DNA of 64,000 bases from Sipunculus nudus (Eukaryota; Annelida; Sipuncula; Golfingiida; Sipunculidae): assembly GCA_026874595.1 (NCBI GenBank), contig CM049307.1, positions 6,595,579-6,659,578 of the forward strand, in the 5' to 3' direction. The notes beneath the pieces were generated by a model. That model was not told the DNA's origin and searched no databases. It saw only the letters and a program-made list of their open reading frames with translations. The position numbers and the translations under genes were made by a program. Below, piece by piece: positions 22,839-32,147 of the stretch. Every line of letters begins with the position of its first letter. Positions within the stretch are counted from its first letter, which is position 1.

Positions 22839-22856
22839 CATGATCACGTGATCATG
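22839..22856. promoter_or_regulatory. 18-bp perfect palindrome centred on CACGTG
   Basis: CATGATCACGTGATCATG reads identically on both strands. The centre is a canonical E-box (CACGTG). It lies about 90 bp beyond the Ly6 stop codon, in the presumed 3' UTR. A second TCACGTGATCAAGATCACG stretch lies inside the terminal exon near 23011. Confidence 0.5.
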
Positions 22857-22945
22857 CTTACGTTGGCAATCTTGTGATCAATTTCTTTATGTTTCCTCAT
22901 TAATTGATATTGTGCAGCAGGTAACCTTGGACACGGCATCCGGTA

Positions 22946-23193
22946 TCATACAACGGGCCTCAGCAAATATACGGAGGTCGAAACGGCGGCCAAAAGCACC
23001 ATGTAAAATGTCACGTGATCAAGATCACGGCTGGCCCGGGATCGGTGCTGGTAGTCGCTGAAGGGTTCACGGTTACAACCGTCAGCGGAACACATGTGAT
23101 AACACATTCGGAACCGTCGGCCCTCTATAAGTTTTTCCACACATTCAGGGCTGGTGGGAGCAGCCGAGCAGTCTCTGAAGGTCGCCTGGAGAC
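22946..23193 (-). CDS. Ly6/uPAR three-finger protein, terminal coding exon
   Basis: The minus-strand exon starts after a strong acceptor (TTCTGTTTTATATTTTCAG then GT) and ends at TGA 22948-22946. It has 2 nt of a split codon plus 81 codons and a stop. It encodes FRDCSAAPTSPECVEKL, FRMCYHMCSADGCNREP and, after a basic linker, a hydrophobic C-terminus (VTFYMVLLAAVSTSVYLL). The MC..MCSADGCN ending is the hallmark of the Ly6/uPAR fold. The hydrophobic tail fits removal and replacement by a GPI anchor, placing the protein on the outer cell surface. Its split codon matches exon 30460-30600 exactly (ATA G joined to GT, giving I-G). Family members bind receptors, channels or septate-junction proteins, and the partner here is unknown. 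Confidence 0.75.
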
Positions 23194-24094
23194 CTGAAAA
23201 TATAAAACAGAATTCAAATTAGTCCCAACTAGATGTCTCGAACATATGAAAAAAAATAGGCCTCTTGCTTTCTCAAACTAAGTTGTCCTTGAACAGGTCG
23301 TGCCCTAGAAAACATGTGCAGGTCACGAGAGTGCAACAAATTTCTTATATAAGATTTATATAAAGCCTGTGGTTTGGCCTATATTTTTCAAGAACTAAAT
23401 TCTTATATATTTTTTTTCACTGACAGTTTGTAAGGCCTGTTTGTACAAAGGTACATGAGAAGGGTTCCCCTCTTTACACTGTTCTAATTAACCTAAATGC
23501 AGTGAAGATAAAATGACTCATCACATCAGATCCCAAACAAACATATGGCCACCACGTCTAATCCCATGTGCCACAAATAAAAAAAAAATGATGCCCAACA
23601 CTGTCAATTTTAGCTGAAGTCGAAATGTCCGAGTCATTTGTCGTAATGGCAACCAGATCAGACCAAACCATCCATTACCCTATTTAACCTTCACTGAGTC
23701 ACTGAATATGAATAGCGAGAGGGTCATTTAGAAACATGGCTTATATACCGGTACCTCTTTCCTTGTTTACCACGGGTTTATGTTTACGATAAGGTTGACG
23801 AATCCGTTCATCAGCGGGGATTAGATCAAATCTAGGTCATGTAGTCATCCCTATGGCTAAGCAGAAACACCGAAGACCCACTCAAATACACACTCGTTTG
23901 TAAGTGGACATGGCCGCGGGCACAATTTTCCCATTTACCCTGCAGGGCGCTCTCTCTATATGGGGACCAAACGTGAAAAATCTCACCTCTCTTCGGCCGA
24001 GATTCGTGCACAATCATCCGGATCTGAGGCTGTCCTCTATCCCTATAGATAGAGGCCGATCATTTTACTTTTATTTTGTCCGACACTTCATTCC

Positions 24095-24098
<4 letters not shown>

Positions 24099-24158
<60 letters not shown>
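24099..24158. repeat. GA microsatellite
   Basis: About 30 uninterrupted GA dinucleotides inside the Ly6 intron. Frames of RERERE or LSLSLS across it are artefacts. Confidence 0.95.
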
Positions 24159-24160
<2 letters not shown>

Positions 24161-25224
24161 TCACTGTGTTCTTCCTGAATTGCCGAGTTAAGCCGTGCAG
24201 AGAAAGCAGAGACATGGTCTGAATATATCTTTTTGGCAGAGTACCCCACACTTTCACCTTATATTTTTCTATATTGCGGCTGTAACGAGGTGATAAATTA
24301 TTTCAGATTAAAAGCAAAGCAAACATGACCGTGCTTTTATGTGTATAAAACTAAATGACATGCCGACATGATGCCGACATCACGACAGTCCAAAAACCGT
24401 CCGCATGTCATGCACGGAGCGAGTGTTGTGACAGACCAACAAGGACTGCGCATGTGTTTTATGAATCTTTGTCTGGATGACATGTGTGCATGGAACAGAA
24501 TTAGAAGAGACGAGTCACGACTGCTATGTTTCAAATGCTAGAATGGTTTCACATAGTGGAGTAAATGGATTGAAATCCGTTTAGACAATGTACCAAGTAG
24601 GATTGACAGCAAATCCATAGAAAGTCATCCTTATTAAAATAACTCCTGAACTTCCGCCCAAACCATGACCAATTCGGTAATTTGGTAGAAGTAGCCAAGG
24701 AGCTAATTGGCCTCATAACGAAACTATTTTATTCCGTCCAAATATGTGTTCTTTAACACAATTTTGATGCTGACAGAATAAAAACAAGTGACCGCACAAT
24801 GTAAAATCCAAGATGGCGGGCAGTAAGTATTTTAATGACGAATATAACAGGCGATTTCGTATAGATAACGGTATTGTAGCTGTCAAACGTTAGTTTCTGG
24901 GCCACAAACGGATCCATCCAAAATGGCTGTCAGTATATCGCGAAACTGGCAAAAAGGCGGGTTTTTTTTTCTTGAATTGAGGTCATCATTTATATCACTG
25001 ATTTTATATGCACGGTGCGGCCATTTTCTACTGCTGTTCACATAAAAAAAATGTAAGGACATTTGCAATTGTTCACTTGTGAAGAACATAAAGATAACAT
25101 AGAGTTAACTTCACAAAACGAATACGCAAATGTAGAACTCAAAAATTAAAGATGGAGACATGTTTAAAAATTAATATTTTTTTTTCAAGCCCGGTTAGGT
25201 TTATCAAAAAAAACATCAATATAG

Positions 25225-27632
25225 TTGCATGTTAATTCGAAGTCAGCAGACAGTTGTTATTCCGCTTGTTTGGACGTCACTATAGTCGCATGCTGATTTG
25301 AAGTCAGCAGGCACTTGTAATTCTGCTCATGTCGATATCACTATAGTCGCATGGTGATTGGAAGTCAGCAGACAGTTGTAATTCTACTCATGTCGACATC
25401 ACTATAGTCGCATGGTGACTGGAAGTCAGCAGATACTTGTAATTCTGCTCATGTCGACATGACTATAGTCGTACGGTGATTGGCTAGTAGACAGTTGTTT
25501 TTTCCGCTCATGTCGACATCACTATAGTCGCATGGTTATTAGAAGTCAGCAGACACTTGTAATTCTGCTCATGTCGAAATGACTATAGTCGTACGGTGAT
25601 TGGCTAGTAGACAGTTGTTATTCCGCTTGTGTGGACGTCACTATAGTCGCATGGTGATTGGAAGTCAACAGACATTTGTAATTCTGCTCATGTCGACATG
25701 ACTATAGTCGTACGGTGATTGGCTAGTAGACAGTTGTTATTCCGCTTGTGTGGACGGCACTATAGTCGCATGCTGATTTGAAGTCAGCAGACACTTGTAA
25801 TTCTGCTCATGTCGACATCATTATAGTCGAATGGTTATTGGAAGTCAGCTGACACTTGTTATTCCGCTCATTACGGCGTCACTATTGTCGCATGGTGGTT
25901 GGAAGTCAGCAGACAGTTGTAATTCTACTCATGTCGACATCACTATAGTCGCATGGTTATTGGAAGTCAGCTGACACTTGTTATTCCACTCATTACGGCG
26001 TCACTATTGTCGCATGGTGATTGGAAGTCAGCACACAGTTGTAATTTTCCTCATGTCGACATCACTATAGTCGCATGGTGATATGAAGTCAGCAGACACT
26101 TGTAATTCTGCTCATTACAACATCACGATAATCGCACGTTGATTCGAAGTCAGCAGACACTTGTATTTCTGCTCATGTCGACATCACTATAGTCGCATGG
26201 TTATTGGAAGTCAGCAGACACTTGTTATTCCGCTCATTACGGCGTCACTATCGTCGAATGGTAATTGGAAGTCAGCAGACATTTGTTATTCTGCTCGTGT
26301 CGAAATCACTATAATCGCACAATGATTCGAAGTCAGCAGACACTTGTAATTCTGCTCATGTCGACATCACTATAGTCGCATGGTTATTGGAAGTCAGCAG
26401 ACACTTGTTATTCCGCTCATTACGGCGTCACTATTGTCGCATGGTAATTGGAAGCCAGCAGACATTTGTTATTCTGCTCGTGTCGAAATCACTATAGTCG
26501 CATGGTGATTGGAAGTCAGCAGACACTTGTAATTCTGCTCATGTCGACATCACTATTGTCGCATGTTGATTCGAAGTCAGCAGACAATTGTTATTCTGCT
26601 CATGTCGACATATCTATAGTCGCAGGGTTATCAGAAGTCAGCAGACATTTGTTATTCTGCTCGTGTCGACATCACTATAGTCACATGTGATTGGAAGTCA
26701 GCAGACACTTGTAATTCTGCTCATGTCGACATGACTATAGGCGTACGGTGATTGGCTAGTAGACAGTTGTTTTTCCGCTCATGTCGACATCACTATAGTC
26801 GCATGGTAATTGGAAGTCAGCAGACAGTAGTTATTCTGCTCATGTCGACATCGTTATAGGCGCATGTGATTGGAAGTCAGCAGACAGTTGTAATTCTACT
26901 CATGTCGACATGACTATAGTCACATGGTGATTGGAAGTCAGCAGACACTTGTAATTCTGCTCATGTCGACATGACTATAGTCGAATGGTGATTGGCTAGT
27001 AGACAGTTGTTTTTCCGCTCATGTCGACATCACTATAGTCGCATGGTGATTGGGAGTCAGCAGACACTTGTTATTCTGCTCATGTCGACATGACTATAGT
27101 CGTACGGTTATTGGCTAGTAGACAGTTGTTTTTCCGCTCATGTCGACATCACTATAGTCGCATGGTGATTTGAAGTCAGCAGACGGTTGTAATTCTTGTC
27201 ATGTCGACATAACTATAGTCTCATGGTAACTGGAAGTCAGAAGACACTTGTGATCTGCTCCTGTCGACATGACTATAGTCGCACGGTGATTGGCTAGTAG
27301 ACAGTTGTTTTTTCCGCTCGTGTCGACATCACTATAGTCGCATGATGATGGAAGTCAGCAGACAGTTGTTATTCGGCTCAAGTCGACGTCACTTTAGTCG
27401 CATGGTGATTGTCTAGTAGACATTTGTTATTCTGTTCATGTCGACATCACTATAGTCGCATGGTAATTGGAGGTCAGCAGACACTCGTAATTCTTCCCAT
27501 GTCGACATCACTGTAGTCGCATGGTGATTAGAAGTCAGCAGACAGTTGTAATTCCGCTCATGTAGAAATTACTTTAGTCACCTGGTGATTGGAAGTAAGC
27601 AGACACTTGTTATTCCGCTCGTGTCGACATCA
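25225..27632. repeat. 61-bp minisatellite, about 40 copies, two subtypes
   Basis: The main unit runs CACTATAGTCGCATGGTGAT, TGGAAGTCAGCAGACACTTG, TAATTCTGCTCATGTCGACA, T. A shorter subtype has GACTATAGTCGTACGGTGAT then TGGCTAGTAGACAGTTGTTT, and recurs at about 25460, 25580, 25700, 26730, 26980, 27090 and 27265. A third form has CATTACGGCGTCACTATTGT. The palindrome ATGTCGACAT is retained in most units. The array lies wholly in the Ly6 intron. Confidence 0.9.
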
Positions 27633-29548
27633 GGCTTGCATCTCTATTAAGTCTTAATGTGTAATATGATTGAGTTTTGTTTTCCCTAGGCGTTACTCTT
27701 ATTCTCAATTAAACACGACATGTTTTATGCTTCTAAAATAAATTGAGCAGCTGCCTGTTTGAGCATCCAGTAATTACCTTCCATTAGAAAATGAAGCCTG
27801 TATAAGTGAAAAAAAAGTTATGTTTAAAGAAGCTTTCTGTCCTTATCTACATACTTCTTCTCATAATAAATATTGAGAAAAAATATTAAAAGCGCGAGAG
27901 GAAAAGACTTATTCAACATACTGATCAGATATACCTTCTGTACATTTTTTATTCATTTGGACATTAAATCTGTTTCCCTGTCTATACCTTAGGAGCCTGC
28001 TCTTTTTCATTCATTCTTTTCTAACCATTTCGATCAATTCGCTACTGATTTATGCTGGGGCAGGAGTTCAGAGTTAATAGTCCGAGAGGGGGAGATGGCG
28101 CGTAAAATAACGTGTCACCCAGGGGATAGCTGTCTACTCGCTGTCACGTCGTACGTTAATCACTGGTTCTGTTGAACTTGAAGAGACAAGCATCATATTG
28201 ATATTGCTACGAGAAACACACAACTCCTGCTCCTGTGTATATATCCAGGTGGTGCGATGCCATTATTAAAATCAATCATATTAAGCTTCTCTAACTTGAA
28301 TGAGGATGATGATAGCCATTTACAGATGTTTAATTTTGACTGAACCATGTAACTTCAGATCTATGTTAATAATATAACAAGTCGTAACTACGCTTTTACA
28401 GACCTTGTTTAGTGCAAAGGGCGAATAAACCCATAAACGACTCGCCTAAACTTGTTTTACGCTGCTGCCGGATCACGTCTGGAGTTAGGTTTTAACGTTT
28501 TACATTGCCAGGACGGCAACCTGTCGCGCTTTCGGTGCACACGGTCACATTGTTTATATTTTTGTTCGTTTGATTTGATTGGTAGTTTTGATTTCGGCCC
28601 AAACACTTGCAGGCTTGTTACTTTTTCATGAAATGGACGCCAGAGGGACCCGCTGAAGCAAGGTCTTTGAAAGTTCAGCTGCAATAGAATTGTCAGGTTT
28701 AATAAGCGGTTACAGCATTTAAAGTTTGAGCCAAACTTTTAAGGTAAGTATAAAATACAGTAATGCATCTGGTCAGTTTGAATCCCTGACAAACGATTTC
28801 GTGTTGGTTCCGGGACCTTAATATTACCAAAGTAAGGTAGACTTTATAAATCGTCTTGTCTTATCCAAAACAAGCAAATTCAAGGAATTTATGTCCCTCG
28901 CTTACTCGCCCGGTGCTCAGGAAGCTAATATATCTGACCAGATCTGAAAATTATGTAATTAAGGTAACGCAGACATTGTACATGTGGTGAAGTTCGTTGA
29001 CCCGTATTAAATCCGACTGGAATTCCTATTAAAATTATCTAAAATCAAGTTTATAAATTATATAAATATAGTTAAATTATCATTTTTCCAGGAGTACTAT
29101 TTTACCGTGTAGGTAGTGTTTATTTCAAAGAAGACACAGATTGGCAGGAAAAAATAAGGAGACTTGAAAAAAACCTGATGTGTAACAAACAATCTATTTT
29201 CATGGAGCATGCTGAAATATTTTAAGAAAAATGTACAATGGCGTGATCACAAACAAACTAGAGGTCTGTAATCGTCGATCGATGGCGGAAACCCTCCAGT
29301 TGAGCGATAATAGAAGGAGAAGTAACTTTGACATATCAAAAGCATCAGAGTTCTTGCGCAAAAACGGGCAGAAAAATGAAAAAAAAAAAAAATTCTACTT
29401 GCACTTCGGGGACTTAAGAAAGTCTCTCAAAATATCTGGATATGAATGTCGGTAAAAAAAATAAACTCATAAGTCCCTCAAGCCTCCCAAAGTATTAAAT
29501 TAATAACTACCGTACATAACACCGATAAATCTATGTTAACAATCATTA

Positions 29549-29661
29549 ACATCTTCATTTCACAATATACTGATAAGATGTTAAACTTGACATGTTTGTT
29601 TCACTATATACTGATAAGATTTAAATCGTGACATCTTCGTTCCACTATGTACTGATAAGAT
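29549..29661. repeat. 41-bp triplet repeat carrying CTGATAAGAT motifs
   Basis: Three diverged units (ACATCTTC...TATACTGATAAGAT) place CTGATAAGAT at about 29570, 29611 and 29652. CTGATAAG is a high-affinity GATA-factor core. Whether this is regulatory or just a small minisatellite cannot be decided from the sequence. Confidence 0.5.
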
Positions 29662-30459
29662 ATAATAATAATAAATTAAATAAACACATATAATTAAAAA
29701 CGGTCAAACCTTCAGAAAAATCCAAGGATTATCAAATAGGTTACTGCGAAAAGATTTTATAATATTTGCCTGACAGCCATATTGTATTTGACAACACTCT
29801 GGAATGTGAAAGCACACATTCCCTCATTGGTGTCGAACTTCTGTATAATTTTAAAAAGAAATCAGTTATTGTGCTCATGTGGCCGTAATGGAAATTAGGC
29901 AGGTGTTTATTTCGATAGGGCTGCAGCCCTCCTATAGGCAAAATCACCGCTGTGTATTTGAGAAAGGTCGAACAAAAAATCCTTTGAAATAGTGCAATCG
30001 GATAGCGATTATTCGGTGGCAGCCATATTTGAACTAGGGGAGATCTCTAATTTGATAGGGATGGAGCTCATTTGGACACCAGTGATCCCTGCAAATGTGA
30101 GAATGATCAAGCATATTTTCTTTGCGAGATTGTGCGCGAAAGTCACCGAATGTGCTCTTGTGATTTTATGGGAATCATGACAGGTCTGTAAGTCATCACT
30201 ATGAATTTTTTTGGAGAATCACATGTATTCTGTTTGAGATAATGCGCGCGCAAGAAAGTGCAACTGACGGACGGAAGGGTGGTCAATGTGATCACCATAG
30301 GGCTCCACCTTTTAAATGGAATTAACCAGCAAATACACTGACGTACCGACGTTGCCATGTCCAGTCGTGTGTTGTTATCCGTTAAAGAATTCTTTAAGCT
30401 TATTTGCATGATAAGGTGAAGGGGCGCGGTATGTTTGCCGCGGTTTGGATGTGAGTTAC

Positions 30460-30600
30460 CTATTTTGGTGAGTGTAGCCACGATGGTGATACAGAAGTTG
30501 GCTGGCGGGGATTCGTGCGGACACTCCCGGGGCAGGAGGTTTCCCTTGGTGCAATGAGGTGTGATGAGCGAGTTGCACTGCAGACAGCGTAAGGCAAGAG
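30460..30600 (-). CDS. Ly6/uPAR three-finger protein, upstream coding exon
   Basis: The 141-nt minus-strand exon lies between acceptor GTCGTTTCAG and donor ATAG/GTAACT. The in-phase reading is LALRCLQCNSLITPHC, TKGNLLPRECPHESPPA, NFCITIVATLTKI. It supplies the first five cysteines (C..C, C, C, C), and the terminal exon supplies five more, giving the canonical ten of a complete Ly6 domain. The same frame stays open upstream of the acceptor to about 30638 and reads GVILFLCYGVVSALALRC, which looks like a signal-peptide core with an AxA cleavage site. Either that stretch is coding, with a more upstream acceptor, or its T-rich composition is just the polypyrimidine tract. No ATG is in frame there, so an exon 1 with the start lies further upstream and was not located. 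Confidence 0.75.
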   Translation of the reverse strand, partial: LLPYAVCSATRSSHLIAPRETSCPGSVRTNPRQPTSVSPSWLHSPK

Positions 30601-30752
30601 CTGAAACGACACCATAACATAAAAAGAGAATAACCCCTAGCGTCTAGTTGTTTTTTTACATTTATTTTATTTTCCACATTGCAAGTGGGTCAGTGACAGG
30701 GTCAGATGTCAGGCCAAACATTTTCCCCCTTTGTTTTACCCTCTCTTTTGTC

Positions 30753-31330
30753 TCAGTCCATTAATTTTCCATCATTGCTCATTTCATCATCGACATCCAA
30801 CGAGAAAAGTTTTATATTAAACATAGTCAAACATAATCTACAATCAATCACGTTAAATCTAATAATTAATATATCATAAAGCAAGATAACATTAAGACAG
30901 GTTCGATAATTTTCCATTTTTGTACATGTTAATCGAGTTTCCATCAGTTCAATACACATGTATTTATTAAAAGATGGAGCATCCTACTTTTCTTTGTCAG
31001 AAAATACCACCAATTTAAAAATTGACAATGAAGTGTCGATAAGAGCCTTATGTTGGGCATCTTTGATATTTCCCATACAAAGTATACCTGTATTCAATAG
31101 TGGTAGATCCAACCCGTAGTAACAGGCCCATTCTTTTATCTTACATTAAAAATTTATGCTGACTAAACATAGGCAAAACAAATGAATGGCCGATTCACAT
31201 TCTGCAAAAAAATAAGAATATCTGTTGTTGTCAGCTATTCTCTAGATGAAGAGCTTGGGCTTTACAGTTAAAATGTTATGCAGTATTCTATACAGGAACT
31301 GACGCAAATACATATCCATTGTTGGTATGT
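30753..31330 (-). pseudogene. LINE C-terminal domain remnant
   Basis: Minus-strand reading: MYLRQFLYRILHNILTVKPK, a stop, RIADNNRYSYFFAECESAIH, LF, then after a break IKEWACYYGLDLPLLNTGIL, HKALIDTSLSIFKLVVFSDK and MCIELMETRLTCTKMENYR. The pattern L..FQY.ILH.IL...., a poorly conserved cysteine cluster with HLF, and a final K..Y....E......K is that of the post-RT region of L1/RTE-X-like elements. It is broken by stops. Confidence 0.6.
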
Positions 31331-31334
31331 ATAC

Positions 31335-31475
31335 ATTGTGACGAAGACAAATAAAGGAGGGGAAAATCCTGGGCCGTTCCGGGAGGCGAACCCATGTCGA
31401 TGGCGTACAAGTCCGGCGAACCAACCGCTTCGCTAGCAACCGCTTCGGTCCGCTTTTATGTCACCCCGTAACACA
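31335..31475 (-). mobile_element. tRNA-derived SINE-like unit, copy 1
   Basis: On the minus strand an A-box-like region (GCTAGCGAAGCGGTTGG) is followed by a B-box-like GGGTTCGCCTCCCGG (31379-31393). The unit begins near TGTGACGAAGACAAAT and ends at CCCCGTAACA (plus strand). It interrupts the LINE remnant. Confidence 0.55.
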
Positions 31476-31590
31476 CCCCGTCTTAAGAGCAATATGCAAT
31501 CAGAACAAGACCAAATATCTTAGTAGTCACACTTCGGTGAGCTTATTCCCTGGGCCACAAAGTAAACCGTCACGTTAGACGAGCCCCCAT

Positions 31591-31748
31591 TTTGTAACGA
31601 AGACAAATTGCTCAGGGGAAAACACTGGGCCGATCCCGGTTTCGAACCCATGTCGGTGGCGCACAAGTCCGGCGAACCAACCGCTCGCTAGCAAAGCAAG
31701 CTTCACTAGCGAGACAGTTTGGTCCGCTTTTATGTCAACCCGTAACAA
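31591..31748 (-). mobile_element. tRNA-derived SINE-like unit, copy 2
   Basis: Same family and orientation as the unit at 31335-31475, about 260 bp away. It has TAGCGAGCGG (A-box) and GGGTTCGAAACCGGG (B-box, 31636-31650 on the minus strand), and keeps the AAGTCCGGCGAACCAACCGC block. It contains an extra GCAAAGCAAGCTTCACTAGC segment absent from copy 1. Confidence 0.55.
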
Positions 31749-32004
31749 CATGCGCAGCTCCATCAGTCCAAGAATAATTATTTACCAAGTACACTTTGAA
31801 GATTTGATTTACAAAGAGGTTAACGTACTTTTTCTTTTCAATTTCATCATATATATATCTAAACTTAACATTTCTTATGTCTACCCATTTTCTCCCGGTT
31901 TCTGGTGATGGCATAAAAACCAACTGGTTCTTTATTGCCGGTGAGTATTCTTTTCCAGTTCTAAGCGAAACACCAGGCGGGGAGAGAAAGGATTGCAGAT
32001 TCAT
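31749..32004 (-). pseudogene. Upstream part of the interrupted LINE (probable)
   Basis: The minus-strand frame contains TGRKWVDIRNVKFRYIYDEI, which fits the (K/R)W.D......IY segment normally found just before the L..FQY.ILH motif in LINE C-termini. With the SINE units removed, it would lie directly upstream of the 30753-31330 remnant. The match is short, so confidence is limited. Confidence 0.4.
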
Positions 32005-32147
32005 AAATAGAGGGAGAGCAACGCTGGCAGACTACATCGCAGGCTCACAATACATACCTGCAACAGAATACCACATTAAGGCGAAGTATAATAAAAAAAA
32101 ATTAGTGCCATCATTCCGAATTTTCTGTTTATGTTCTCATTGAAGCA

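Larger units (their letters stand above)
23194..30459 (-). other. Intron of the Ly6 gene, containing minisatellite DNA
   Basis: This 7266-bp intron runs from GTAACT (starting at 30459 on the minus strand) to TTTTCAG (ending at 23194). It holds a GA microsatellite, the 61-bp repeat array and a triple ACTGATAAGA repeat. Of the remaining DNA, 23200-24090, 24160-25220 and 27640-29540 show no feature I can name. Near 29740-30180 the phrase GGCAGCCATATT(T/G) occurs twice, suggesting an old repeat. Confidence 0.65.

Noticed and set aside
29992-30180. Plus-strand frame ending LCAKVTECALVILWES, considered as an exon
   Set aside because: It overlaps what looks like an old GGCAGCCATATT-type repeat and lies antisense in the Ly6 intron. 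No splice sites fit.
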